Source: Tolypeutes matacus
Taxonomy: Eukaryota > Chordata > Mammalia > Cingulata > Chlamyphoridae
Direction: 5' to 3'
DNA length: 64,000 bases
Assembly (NCBI GenBank): GCA_026826555.1
Contig: JAKSZT010053764.1
Location: 19,975,280 to 20,039,279, forward strand
Below the pieces are notes generated by a model. It was not told the DNA's origin, ran no database searches, and saw only the letters and a list, made by a program, of their open reading frames with translations. The translations under genes were made by a program, and so were the position numbers. Shown one piece after another: positions 1 to 14,169 of this stretch. Every line of letters starts with the position of its first letter. Within the stretch, counting starts at the first letter, position 1.

Positions 1-291
1 CCACAGAGAGGAGCCAGAAGGTGGAAGTCAGAGGAAACCGTAAGAGCAGACACAAGTTGAGAGAGGTCCGCATATGATGGGAGGTGAAGAGATGAAGGCC
101 AAGGAACCCCAAGGGTTGTGGAAAGCCAGCACCAGGACACTATAGATTCTGGGGTGACAGCATGGCCTTGATGATGCCTGGCGTTTGGACTTCAAGCTTC
201 TGAAACCATGAGCCAATTAATTCCCGAGGTTAAGTCAACCTATTTTGTGGTATTTGCCATAGTATCTGGCAAACTAAGACACCGTGAGTTG
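1..291 (+). repeat. Old LTR-like repeat fragment in intron 7
   Basis: The 3' part resembles the end of a MaLR-type LTR, with a 'ctgaaaccatgagccaatta' stretch followed by a 'gtggtatttgcc' motif and a 'ggcaaactaagaca' terminus. The same layout recurs at 18236-18603, so the two are probably copies of one family. The left end is cut by the window. Family assignment is uncertain. Confidence 0.4.
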
Positions 292-567
292 TGACCACAA
301 CACCTGACTGGGATTCAAGGAAGCTGATCTCACACCTCATCCAGCTATTGACCCATTGTGTGGCCCTGGGCAGGTCCCTCACACACCTGTCTTGGTAAGT
401 GTTCATCTCTATAAAATAGTGTGGTTGGACTATGCCACTTCTAAGGAAGCTTTCTGTTCTGTGATCTCCCCACCACCCTCAATGGTCCATTTTTCAGTAG
501 TTACGACTCCATCCAGTTACTTAATAGGCCATCTCTGTTCAGATGAGGCTAAGAAAAGGACAGGGCC

Positions 568-918
568 TGTAATGGGTTGAGTAGTGGCTGCCCCTCCCCA
601 AATTTACATCTACCCGGAACGGCAGAATGTGCCCTTATTTTGAAATGGGGTCTCTGTAGATTTAATTAGTTAACACTCTTGAGATGAAATCAGCCTGGGC
701 TTGGGGTGGGCCCTAAATCTAATGACTGGTATCTTGATAAAAAAAAAAAAGGAGAGGAAGATTTGGAGACACACAGAGGTACAGTGAAGAAGGCCATGAG
801 ACGACGGAGGCAGAGACTGGAGCAATGCAGCTACCAGCCTCGGGATGCCAAGGATTGCGGGCAACCTATAGAAGCCAGTAGAGAGGCACAGGAAGGGTTC
901 TCCCTCAGAGCCGCTAGA
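568..918 (+). mobile_element. MLT1-like (ERVL-MaLR) solo LTR, left part
   Basis: It starts with TGTAATGG and carries the typical MLT1 landmarks: a 'ccttattttgaaatggggtc' block, a 'gggtgggccctaaatc' block and a 'gacgacggaggcagagactg' block. The LTR is interrupted at about 918 by a DNA transposon and resumes at 1259. This is an old eutherian repeat in SMARCA2 intron 7. Assignment to MLT1 is by remembered consensus. Confidence 0.65.
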
Positions 919-1258
919 GTTGGGTTCTTAACCTTTTTTGTTCCATGGCCTCTTTGCCAGTCAGGTGAAAACCACGACCCCTTCTCAGAATGTAGAGGCA
1001 CTCAATTGGCATCGGGTCTAATAACTACCATAATTTCGAAGTATGGATGAGCGTGATTTTTCGAGATACACAACAACTGTAATGTGATATGAAGTGAATA
1101 CTACTGTAATTTATTGCTGACATTCATGAGTGAAGGAAATGCTAGATTTCAGTTAGAGGTCGAGAAAATAAAGATAATAAGTTGATTTCTTTTTTTTTTC
1201 AATTCAAGCTCAAAGACCCCCTGAAATCTTTCCTTGGACCCCTGGTTAAGAACCCCTG
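919..1258 (+). mobile_element. hAT-type non-autonomous DNA transposon inside the MLT1-like LTR
   Basis: Terminal inverted repeats are visible as GGGTTCTTAACC near 922-933 and GGTTAAGAACCC at 1244-1255. An imperfect 8-bp duplication (ccgctaga at 911-918 versus gctctaga at 1258-1265) flanks the element, as expected for hAT transposition. There is no transposase reading frame. The exact MER/Charlie subfamily cannot be named without a library search. Confidence 0.65.
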
Positions 1259-4400
<3,142 letters not shown>

Positions 4401-4405
4401 AGTAA

Positions 4406-4790
4406 CAATAAACCTTATTTTTAGAGAACTTTTAGATTTACAGAAAATTACACTGAAAGTATAGGAAATTCCCGTATAATTCCCCCATGTACACCCACAC
4501 ACAGTTTCCCCTATTATTAACATTTACATTGCTGTGGTACATTTGTTACAATTGATGAATCAATATTGAAGCGCTGCTACTAACCAAAGTCTATAGTTCA
4601 CATTATGGTTTACACTCTGTGCTATAGTTTTATAGGCTTTGACAAATTTATGTCATGTATCCATCATTGCGGTATCATACAGAACAATTTCACTGCCCTA
4701 AAAATGCCTAGTCACATTTTAATCTTACAAATAATTATATGCCATTTAAACCTATTATTAGAACTCCCTCCCCCCACATTTGGGGCAAAA
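4406..4790 (-). mobile_element. L1 3'-end fragment
   Basis: The plus strand reads as the reverse complement of an L1-like 3' UTR: 'acttttagatttacagaaaa', then 'gtggtacatttgttacaatt' and 'ccaaagtctatagttcac'. Similar blocks occur at 54586-54920 and 59950-60490. It is old and diverged. Confidence 0.55.
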
Positions 4791-4879
4791 CTATATTAGA
4801 ATATATTCCAACAAAGAAAGAATAGTAATAAAAATGGTAATAAGTTAAACTAAGCATTTAATGAACAATCTTATTTAAT

Positions 4880-4880
<1 letters not shown>

Positions 4881-4937
<57 letters not shown>
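4881..4937. repeat. Compound (CT)n(CA)n microsatellite
   Basis: About 13 CT units run straight into about 16 CA units, an interrupted dinucleotide tract in intron 5. Confidence 0.95.
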
Positions 4938-4939
<2 letters not shown>

Positions 4940-4959
4940 TAAATGCTAGTACAGTCCCA

Positions 4960-5065
4960 TTTTATGGAAAACTGAAACTTGGAGATATCAAACATGTAAA
5001 CCTCACAGAGCTAGTAAATAAGGGAGCCAAGATTGGGATCCTGGTCTACCTGATACCAAAATCAC
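4960..5065 (-). mobile_element. MIR-like SINE fragment
   Basis: It matches the reverse complement of the MIR core and tail: 'cccattttatggaaaactga' followed by 'cacagagctagtaaataagg' and an 'agccaagattgggatcctgg' block. Ancient tRNA-derived SINE. Confidence 0.6.
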
Positions 5066-5279
5066 TGCAATGATTCTGTAGATAATTAAAATGCACTTTC
5101 TAACCTTCAACTTCAACTATAAAAGATTATCATTAAGAATTCTGTTTAAAAGTAATATTATGGTTTTGTAAACTTTTATGATACAATATATTAAGATTAC
5201 GTTATCCTTAAGTTTCTGAGATTTATATGATACAAAATATCTTAATACTTCATATGGCCCAAATATCAGTGTTTTTTTA

Positions 5280-5400
5280 TAGACAGCATTTTTTAGAGCA
5301 GATTTACGCTTACAGAAAAACTGCAGAGAAAGTACAGGGGATTCCCACATACTCTTCCCACCCTTCCCACCCCTAGTTTCTCCTAATTAAAATAAGTGCT
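5280..5400 (-). mobile_element. Short L1 3'-end fragment
   Basis: Reverse complement of the same L1-like 3' UTR seen elsewhere: 'cttacagaaaaactgcagag', then 'gattcccacatactcttccc'. Only a short piece remains. Confidence 0.45.
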
Positions 5401-5702
5401 AATTAAAATTTTATAGTTTGGTATGGGAGTGAAATAAAATGTTATCTTTTTCAAAAATTTTAAAACGGTAGTACGAGAAATGCTTACTTTTTCACTGATT
5501 TCACTGAATATACCATTTAAGAGAGATTCCTCTTTAATTCAGCATGTACATGTTATTGATTCTGATTTACTGAATAATTTATAATCGCAGTATTTTATTA
5601 CTAGTGTTTTCATTATTACCATCCTTTATTTTAACTATGGATACCATCACAAACAACAGCACTTTAAAATGGTTTAATCATGCAACAGACTAAGAATTTG
5701 TT

Positions 5703-5733
<31 letters not shown>

Positions 5734-8460
5734 CTTCCATCCTTTTCCTCTTTTGGTAAATTGTTCAGACTGTCCCAACTTTTTTCCACATTCTTTTTAC
5801 TATGAATGCTCATGGAATTATTGCCATTTTTTTTCACTATATGAAACAAATGCCTACTTCATTTATCCAATTCAACTTCTTAAATATCCCCAAAGCCAAA
5901 AACCTCAAAATACAGCAACAGATAATGCAACTTAACAATTAGGATGTTAATTTTCAAAAATCCACCATGAATGTTTTTCTCAAATACATAGCTTAAAGAA
6001 GAAAAAAAAACAGAGACAATTTCACTTTTGTAGGATTAGGCCCTATTAAAGGGGAAATTAAATATTATACTGGTGTTCGATGATAGCCAAGGATTTGGTT
6101 TTCTACTTAGTTCTATATTTATTATAGACCTTTCTCTTTTGAATATCCTACAACTCAAATTATCCCTTGGATTCTGGTTTACCCTCTTGGACAAAGTGGG
6201 TCAGGTGCTGAATTAAGAGGAATGGCTGCTTCTTCCCTAAACCTCCAAAGAACTATGGAACTAGAACTAAATAAATAACCTTAGGACTAAAAGGCTGACA
6301 CTGTAGAGATTAAATCACACTGAATAGAGAGGATGTGAGTTGGGGGTGGAGAGCTGGGGTTGGTGGTGCCTTGGGGTAGATGAGGAGTTAGGTGACTGGG
6401 GCACTGGAGGAGGTAGGGAAAGACTGTTTCTCCAAAAAGGCCTAGTAATTTGTCAGTGAATCTCAGACTCCCCAGCACAAAAGAGCCTGTCTTTCATGAA
6501 AGGGAGGCGAGGACTACAAAATACATACTATAGGAGGCGAGGACCTCATAGTCTGGATAGATGCCATTGGAAAATTATATGCATTTGATTCAGCACATGG
6601 GGGGTGGGTATAAAAGGTATGCGAGGAGTTTCTTTAACGTAGGAAATTTTAACTTTTTGTTGTTGTGGTGGTGGTGGTTAATAGAAATCTTCATTTTTAA
6701 ATAATGCTCCTCTCCAGACAATTTCATCTACCCATCAATGGGATTCAGCAGGTAGTCCTATAAAGAGATTCAGGATTCTAAACTTCCTGAAACAACAACA
6801 AGATGTAATACTGCATAACTGCAGGAGGCTCATTTACTGTCCTCACGAGTACAGAAAATTGAAGCAGAATTAGGTCAGTCGGGTTTTTCATACAGATTGA
6901 ACAGTAAATCAAGAAGGGTTACTGTTCTGGCAAGAAAAAGAGTTCCACTAAAGGCAACAGATATTTGTTCAGGTCCAAAGGAGAAGTTTATGATTCCTGT
7001 AGGAGAGTTATTTGAACAGAAAATGACACTGGTACATTTTGTTCCTTCAAGGACCTGAGCGCCACTTTAGAGAGAGAGAGAGAGAGAGAGAGGGAGAGGA
7101 GAGAGAGAGTCTGACTTTTTGTAATTCTGCTGGCAAAGTGGCCATTGGTAATTTTTGAGAAGGAATTTTCAGGGTTGCAATGGAGGAAAGACAGGACAAA
7201 AATCACAGGTAAGCAGCCTCAGTTTGCTTCCTGAAACAAGATGTACTACTGTTTTCCTACTAAACTCTGATTTTATATCAAAGAGGACTGACATATTCAA
7301 AGATGCTCTTCCCAAATAAACTCCTTTAATGTGAGCCACGTCTTTCATGCAAACATTTGTGGAATTAGTTTACATGCCAATGAGATCATTCCTGTAGCAC
7401 TTTTGATCAAACATCTAACTCTAGATGGAAGAAATTGAAGTTAGGTATATTGAGAGAGTAGAAAAAGAAAGAAAACGCAAAACTAAAGGCACAAAGAAAT
7501 ATCTCTCTGCCATAAAGTTCCATCATAAAAGAAAGCTGGTCAAAAAGAAAGGATCCAATTTAAATGGGGAAAACATATTTAAGTGAAGAATTTGTACAAC
7601 TCTGAGGCAAAGTGTTCATATGAAGAAATTTATTTATACTACTACTGAATAAAGATCAATTTGCCAAAATTCTGATGTTATGATATATGAAGAAAAGCAG
7701 CCAAGTGGCTTAAAAGTTTTTTAAAAAGTTAAGATTCTGACAATTTTCTTTCAGTTTTCAGACAAGGTAAGTGATATTAGGATGGTCAAAAAAATTAACA
7801 TCTGCTAAAGAATTTCTGACAGATGATTTTTTTCTCAAAGTTCATCAAATTGTAAAAGAAGCTTGTTTAAAAGACCCTGCTCAAATCGCCCATCAGATGA
7901 TTAAGATACCCAGGACTCTTCCAGTTATCAGTGCTAAAGGCTAGTAAGTCATTTTATTGCAGAAGGCCAAACGGAAAACTGTTTCTCAGCTGTCTTTTTA
8001 CAAGTGCCTAAGGGACTTAATCTAACCCTTTAAAGGGATGAATTAAACTAATCTCTGCAGTTGAACAATTTATCTTCATCCAGACAGAAACCAGCTGTTG
8101 CTCTATAACTAAAGATAAAACCTACCCCACAATGCTGCCAGTACAAACCTATGCTTTCTCTACAGATGGCCAGGGGAAATTTTAGGACAAAGGACAATCA
8201 GCTTTTTGGACCCAGAGTTTTCCAGATTAATCATTCCAAAAGCCATGAAGCTGCAAATATTCTCACTGTCCTGATTCTGTGATAATCAGGGTAGGCTAAA
8301 CATTCGCTATATTAGAAACCATGCATGTGTCCCCAGACCTAGTTCTCCTTAGATCTGGTTTTTAGAATGCTGGTGATAAAGCAAGCCTGATTTATTACAT
8401 GACCATCCTGCATGGGAAATGACTGTAACTCTAGGTATCTCTGGTCAACCTCAAGATATA
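5400..8460 (-). other. SMARCA2: SMARCA2 intron 5 segment, mostly unassigned
   Basis: AT-rich intronic DNA. Simple sequence is visible at 5705-5735 (AAAAC repeats), 6661-6680 (GTT/GTG) and 7069-7110 (AG). I see no gene or other clear element. Confidence 0.6.
7069..7110. repeat. (AG)n microsatellite
   Basis: About 40 bases of AG units with two GGA interruptions. Confidence 0.9.
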
Positions 8461-8464
8461 GCAG

Positions 8465-9030
8465 GGGAACGGATGTGGCTAAAATGGTTGGGCATCTGTC
8501 TCCCATATGGAGGGACCAGGGTTCGATCCCCGGGACCTCCCGGTAAAAATTTTAAAAAAGAAAAATACACAAGGTGCGCGGGCCACCAGGCTCTGTGTGT
8601 AGGTGCGCTGTCAGGCCCCGCAAGCGGGTGAATCCCCCAGGCTCCACGCATGGGTGTGCTGCCAGGCCCCATGTGCAGGTGCACTGACAGGCCCCACCGA
8701 GCCACACAGCAAGATAATGATGTAACAGGAGAGTGACACAGGGAGAGCCAAGATGAGACGCACCAAAAAACCAGGAACTACGGTGGTGCAGGCAGTAGGA
8801 CGTCTCTCTCCCACCATCTGGTAGGGCCCTCTGTCAGGGCTTTTGTTTAAGGTCAACAGGTAAGAGGTTCTGAGGATCGAATCCCAGTGAAGACAGGAGG
8901 AGAAGGATGAGAAGAGAGGGCAGGAAACAAACACAGAGAATTGCCCAGCGAATGGACACAAAAACAGCAAAAACAGGAGGGGGGAAGGGGAGGAGTAAAA
9001 ATGGATAAAAGTAAATATATATATAAAAAA
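8465..9030 (+). mobile_element. Dimeric DAS-like tRNA-SINE with a retroviral-leader insert
   Basis: The head is a tRNA-like unit with A box (TGGCTAAAATGG) and B box (GGTTCGATCC) at about 8475-8540. A spacer and a second tRNA-like unit (about 8777-8890) follow, then an A-rich tail. Compared with the sister copies at 22562-23002 and 61625-62067, this copy carries about 48 extra bases inside the second unit. That block (8817-8866) is 47/50 identical to 10593-10642 in the provirus leader. The spacer also carries a partial duplication of the 'ccaggccccatgtgcagg' motif. Named DAS-like from resemblance to armadillo SINEs. Confidence 0.8.
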
Positions 9031-9034
9031 TAAT

Positions 9035-9290
9035 AGGGTGGGTTGGGGGAAAAATACAGCAAATCTAAGATTTGGACAATAGTTAGTACTGTAGTAATAT
9101 TTTGATGATGCTCTTTCATAATTTGTTAACAAATGTTTCACAACAATGCAAAGTATTGGTGGTGGGATGATATATGGGAACCCTGTATGATGTTATGCAT
9201 ATTTGTTTTGTAAGTTCACAATTCTCACTATACATTTATTGTTTAAGTATGTTCATGTATGAATGATACAGTTCAATACAATTTTTTTAA
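9035..9290 (+). mobile_element. L1 3' UTR fragment (plus orientation)
   Basis: Blocks such as 'atttggacaatagttagtac', 'ttgatgatgctctttcataa' and 'gtatgatgttatgcatattt' look like a xenarthran L1 3' UTR. It follows directly on the SINE tail, so the SINE may have landed in it. Family assignment is from memory. Confidence 0.5.
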
Positions 9291-9856
9291 AAAGCCATTA
9301 AGTTTTATAAAGGAAGAGCCATTTATTAAGTAGTAGTAATAATAATATGAAAAATAGCCATTTTACCACATTCTGCAATGTTTATAATTTAAAAGGTACC
9401 AACAGACACATTTTTTTAGAATTAATGCAGGAGTGGAAGAGAGAAGCTTTTTTTTTTATATACATTGGAATAAGTTAAATTGTACTACATGATACTGTAC
9501 ACTTTGGGAGACTATCCATTAAGAATCACTTCCTAAAAAGGTGATAAAATGAGCTCAATATAAGAAAGGCCTGCAGTTAAAATTCTGGCAAAAATGATAA
9601 AGAAAAATTTGGAATCAGCAAAATAGAGTTCAAAATATACACACTCAGAAAAAATGCAAAATGCAGGCTGAATAAGGAAAAAAATCCAGAAGTTTTATAT
9701 AAAATTTCTAAGTACAAAGTATCAAATTTATAAGGGTAGTTTGCATTATTAAATAAAGATACTGGTAATACAAATACCTTCTGGGTAGGGAAAAAAGTGT
9801 TAGCTGTAGGAAGTTAAAATTTTAGAATAACTAAATGATAACTCCCTATGCTATTA

Positions 9857-9860
9857 CTGT
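9857..9860 (+). repeat. Provirus target-site duplication, left copy (CTGT)
   Basis: CTGT immediately precedes the 5' LTR, and CTGT follows the 3' LTR at 18135-18138. Four bases is the duplication length usual for many class I (gamma-type) retroviruses. It shows that both outer edges of the provirus are intact and unrearranged. Confidence 0.75.
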
Positions 9861-10390
9861 TGTGAGGCTAGAATAATAAATGAATTTACCAACTATCTTG
9901 ATTTGTTTGACCTTCCATTTTATCTAGGGAATTATAAAGAAGAAACCAAGGTTAACTGAAGGAGGCTAACATATCAATAATCCTTTGTGATGCTGATTTA
10001 AAAAAAAAAAAAAAGCCCTGCCCCAACCTGGGAGGAAGAATTGTAATAAAAATTCAAGCTAACACCAGCAAAGCCTGCTGGTCTTCACCAAAGGACCATA
10101 ATCTAACATCAACATTCTGGTTGCTAATTAACAAACTGGGAAATCCAGCCCGAATCCCAATCCCATACCACCCCCATGTGGCAGTTCACACAGCTCATGT
10201 ACCCATTGTCCTCACCCTTCCCCACGTCCCCCCCACCTTCCCTTTGTTTCAAGGACCATCTAAGCTGCTCCTCCAGCTGAACCTTTTGAGCAGAAACCTC
10301 TTTTGGTGCTGCTCCTGCATTAATGCAACTTTAGCTCTATAAACTTGCTCTGTACCTCTTTTTAAAGTCTGTTTTATTTTCAGCACAACA
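9861..10390 (+). mobile_element. 5' LTR of the provirus
   Basis: It runs from TGTGAGG to CACAACA and is 530 bp. The whole length aligns to 17411-18134 once the later SINE and one of its duplications are removed. A TATA-like CTATAAA lies at 10337-10343, and an AATAAA-type signal sits inside TGTAATAAAAATTC at about 10043. Confidence 0.9.
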
Positions 10391-10395
10391 ATACT

Positions 10396-10413
10396 TGATG
10401 TCAGAAGTGGGAT
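10396..10413 (+). other. Primer binding site, tRNA-Leu type
   Basis: TGATGTCAGAAGTGGGAT starts five bases after the 5' LTR. By recollection it matches 17 of 18 bases complementary to the 3' end of a tRNA-Leu (TGGTGTCAGAAGTGGGAT). One G-to-A change is visible. The tRNA identity is from memory and should be verified. Confidence 0.6.
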
Positions 10414-10686
10414 CTGAAGTGGCCGCTGGGATGATGCCTCCAAAGCCTCAGAGAGGAGCAAAGTACCTGCAGGAATCCTTTGTGTTCCATCCTCTCTGGG
10501 ATTGTCTCCTGGCTCACCCAGCTAGCCCCTCTCAGATCTTTGAACTTCTGCCATGTTGCGGTTGGGGTTAAAATCCATTTGTTGAGCTAAAGTCTGGTAG
10601 GGCCCTCTGTCAGGGCTTCTGTTTTAGGCCAACAGGTAAGAGAATTCTCTCTTCTGTTTCTGCTTCTTTACTGTTTCTCTACCATC
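10414..10686 (+). other. Proviral leader with splice donor
   Basis: Untranslated leader between primer site and gag. CAG|GTAAGA at 10633-10640 is an excellent splice donor in the position expected for the major retroviral donor. Bases 10593-10642 recur almost exactly in the SINE at 8817-8866. Confidence 0.65.
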
Positions 10687-10725
10687 ATGGGAAACGGTCA
10701 GTCAGAAAGTTTTTCCTACCTCTGA
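10687..10725 (+). pseudogene. Remnant gag start
   Basis: An ATG in good context (CATCATGG) opens with MGNGQS, a Gly-2 myristoylation-type start typical of retroviral Gag matrix proteins, but a TGA stops it after 12 codons. No clear capsid or nucleocapsid motif follows in any frame that I can see. It could be a chance ORF, but its place just after the leader donor supports a gag relic. Confidence 0.5.
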
Positions 10726-13573
10726 ATGGTAGTTATAAATTAACCAATGAAAATTCTTAAAAGAGCTCTATTCAAATTTTTAAAAATTAAGTAAGTGCTT
10801 ATATTGGTAAATGAATACTCCTAGAAGCCAAATTAGAAAAGCCAAACAGGACAAAAAGTCATACAAAATTGGACTAAAAGAACTATTTAAAAGAAAGAAA
10901 CTAAAAAGTTTTTTCTGAATTCTTCCATAATCTTTGTGCCCCCAGGGTCTTCTCCAAACCTTGAAAACTGGTTTGGGAAACTATGGGGGATGGGCTGGGT
11001 GTGGAAAGATAGGGGAGATGTGAGTTCTGCTTAGAATTCTAGGTCTGTACTAGCCTGGAAGTTAAAAGGGACAGAGAGGATATTACAGAATAAATCTTGT
11101 TTTATATAGACTGTCCTGTAATTTCCCAATTAAATTTTAACAGCTTTGAGTTATGAGGTAATCCAAATTTCAGTAAGTAAAGAAAAGGTCCTTAAAAACT
11201 TTTTCTAAACCATGATTGAATCAAATTAAACAATTATAATATATTCTCCAGAGCCTGATAGATAGTATGCTTTTGATTTTCACAATTTTAAGGTATCATG
11301 AAAAGAAAGAAGTTATTACCTATGGAAGAAAAAAAAAAAAAGAAAGAACATTTCTTACATAATCTTTTTTTTTTTCCTACTCGGGTATAATCTCCCTAGG
11401 TTTATATGGATACTAATAAAATAAGGTAGCATTAAGCCTGTTAAATTTTTAAGATGATGAAAATTGTGAATTTTTGGTTAATAAAATTGTTACAAATGTC
11501 TTTTTTAAAAAAATAATTGTTTTGCCTAAAATTGAAATGACTAGTTTTTCACAGAACAGAATGAGTGATATAAGACTTAAATGGATATGAAAGAAGTAGA
11601 AAGTTTGTGAAAGCTTGTTTAAGGGGGTATGTTTTGTCCCAAGATAAGATGGCTGGCTTCATAAAATCAGGATGGACATATGTAGGACAAGACTTGAATG
11701 CATATGGCAAGTTGTAGAAAGGTTAGCGAAAGTGAATTTCACTTATTGCTGGCTATAATTCAATAAGCTTATATAAAGGTGGAATTTGTCTTGAGATGAA
11801 GTAACCAGTCTATGTGGTTATGGATGGTTAAGGGAAGTTTGTAAAAGTATTTTTCCAAACTAAAAGATTACAATGTAAATGACTGATTCTGGGAAATCAT
11901 TATTAAGCAAAAAATTTGATGTTGCTAACACAAAGTAACATTATAGCAAAAAACCTATCCTCAATCTGTTTATAATCTATGGTAACTAAAATCTGTTTAC
12001 CAAATGGGGTTCTGATGCAAAACTAAAATTTGACTTTCTCTCTGTTAAAGTAACAGTTTTCTTAAATTGTTGGTCTGTTTTGAGTGGAAGGATATAAAAA
12101 TTCCTTTGAGATAATCAATGTGTGTGTGATATATACATATATATAATAAAAAATCTGTACCTTATCAGAATGGCTTCATCATATCCTTAATGGTTTAAAA
12201 ACAAATACAGAGTAGTTAAGTCTTTTTCAAACTATTTTACTAACTTATAGGTCACTGTGGTTAATAGAGCCTTGCTTAAATATAATGTTCAGACCTGACA
12301 ACCTTTAATATTCTAATAAAACTCTTAAGGATATCTTTAATTGCACACTATTAGAAATAATTTGTTTTTCACCCTGTAAAAAGTGAGGTACTAAAATATA
12401 TACACTTAATATATGTAAAAATCCATATTACATTTACCACTCTGAGATTTTAAGGAATCACCCACATTGTTAAAAGTAATATTTGTAAGAGAGGGACATT
12501 AATGTTCTGATAAACATTAATGTGGTGGTAGCAAGAAGATAATCTTGATTCCATTGGGAATCTTAAGTTTTCATAAATTTACTAGAAAAACAGTTTTCTT
12601 CCAGTAGTTCTGAAGTTTCTTTGTAGTAGAGAGTATCTTTCTCAAAGAAGAAAACATATAGAAAAAAATTAAATGCGTAATTTACTTATATATTTGGGGA
12701 CTGTAGAAAAAAATCCTTAAAGACTTTTAAAGTTATCATTGTCTATTCTATCCTAATACTGACCCACATGAAAATATTGTTGGTTATAGTTTTAGTTATT
12801 CTTAGAAAAATGTGATGTCATACAAACAACCAAAATCTCTTATCAGTTACACTGTTTTGCTGTGATGATGCTTCTCTAAAAGAGCATGCAGTCACCCCAT
12901 TGTAAAGAAAAAGGGACTTTAACGGAAAATCAAGGCAAAAGTTTACATTTTGCCTGTTAAGTAACATAATCTTGGTAAAAGAGTAAAAGAAAAATGAAAC
13001 AAAACTTCTGTAAGCTGTAATTAATAATCTCTAGAAATAGCTTTATTTAAGGAAATTAGGGCCTAGATCGTAAGCTCTTGAAGCAGTCACATTTATTCCT
13101 GAGCTCTGATCTCTAAGTGTTATTTATAAAGCCTGAGATGCTTTGCTCTCTAGGTACAACCTAATAGCTCCCCAGAATTTTAGTACCTGCATGACACCTG
13201 GAACCCAGAGTTAAAGTTTAGGCAGCTCTAAAAGTGATAAGCAGCAGCCCTAAAGCTACACAAAGAGAGTGGCCATGGAGGGGTTGGCACGGGGTGATAA
13301 AACAAATTGGCATTAGGGCCTGCTCTTTGGAGCGTTAACTTGTGTGGTATTGTGAGAAGGGATCTTGCCCACTCCAAGAAAATGCCCTGGGCCTATGGGA
13401 GAAAGTTCCACTGTTATATTACTCACTGGAGAAAACCTCCCTCTTCCCCTCAGGGCACCTACTAAACATTTGTGCTTGCCCTTAGGCTTCTTTTCCAGAT
13501 TCACCAGCCTTCTTCTAAGTTCTTCCTTGACTGGGCTGCCACTGTAGCAACAACCCTGATCAATCGGACGGTT
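10726..13573 (+). other. AT-rich proviral interior without recognisable gag, protease or RT core
   Basis: Roughly 2.8 kb where gag, protease and the front of RT should lie. It is strongly AT-rich, full of stops in all frames, and I find no capsid, Cys-His box, protease DSG/DTG or RT YxDD signal. Either the coding parts decayed or were deleted, or foreign intronic-type DNA sits here. No repeat family is evident. Confidence 0.5.
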
Positions 13574-13587
13574 AGAAGTGTAGATGT

Positions 13588-13844
13588 TGGGAAGGGGCTG
13601 TGGCTCAATTGTTTGGGCTCCCGTTTACCATATGGGAGGCCCCGGGTTCGATTCCTGGGGCCTCCTGGTGAAGGCAAACCGTGGCTCGGTGAGCTGACGG
13701 CCAGTGCAGCGTGGTAAGCTGGCGCAGCCAGATGATGCAACGAAGGGAGACAAGCAGACACAGAAAAAATGCAAAGCAAATGGACACAGCGAGCACAAGC
13801 AGCGGGGGTGGGGAATAAATAAAAATAAATCTTAAAAAAAAAAA
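13588..13844 (+). mobile_element. DAS-like tRNA-SINE inserted in the provirus interior
   Basis: The tRNA-like head has A box (TGGCTCAATTG) and B box (GGTTCGATTCC) at about 13600-13660. A body and an AATAAA-rich tail with poly(A) follow. A 14-bp target duplication, agaagtgtagatgt at 13574-13587 and agaagtgcagatgt at 13845-13858, has one mismatch. It inserted after the provirus had integrated. Confidence 0.9.
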
Positions 13845-14169
13845 AGAAGTGCAGATGTATGCCAGCATCCAGCCTCTCCAGTCTCTCCTGAAATATCCTT
13901 CCCTTACCTTTAAGATAAAAGCCACCCTTCTAGGTGGCAACTCCTGGAGCCCACGAACTCCTATAATTGCTTATCGTGTTGTTTATATTTTAGCTGTGGC
14001 ATTATAGCACAGTACTGCCGTTTATAAGCATCCCCTTCCATGCTCAGGGCCTTTGGCAGAAGAGGTGGCGGAAAGACTGTAAGATTTGTGGAACAGGGTG
14101 AATTGTAGCATAAATAACTTTGCATTTTCTCCCCCAACCCTTTTAGTTCTTTTCTCTCCAAACTTCTGC

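Noticed and set aside
4881..4937. Possible regulatory repeat or Z-DNA site
   Set aside because: An ordinary compound microsatellite without other support.
8470..8545. Possible tRNA gene (A and B boxes, tRNA-like fold)
   Set aside because: It is the head of a SINE; the same head is repeated at six other places in the window with SINE bodies and tails.
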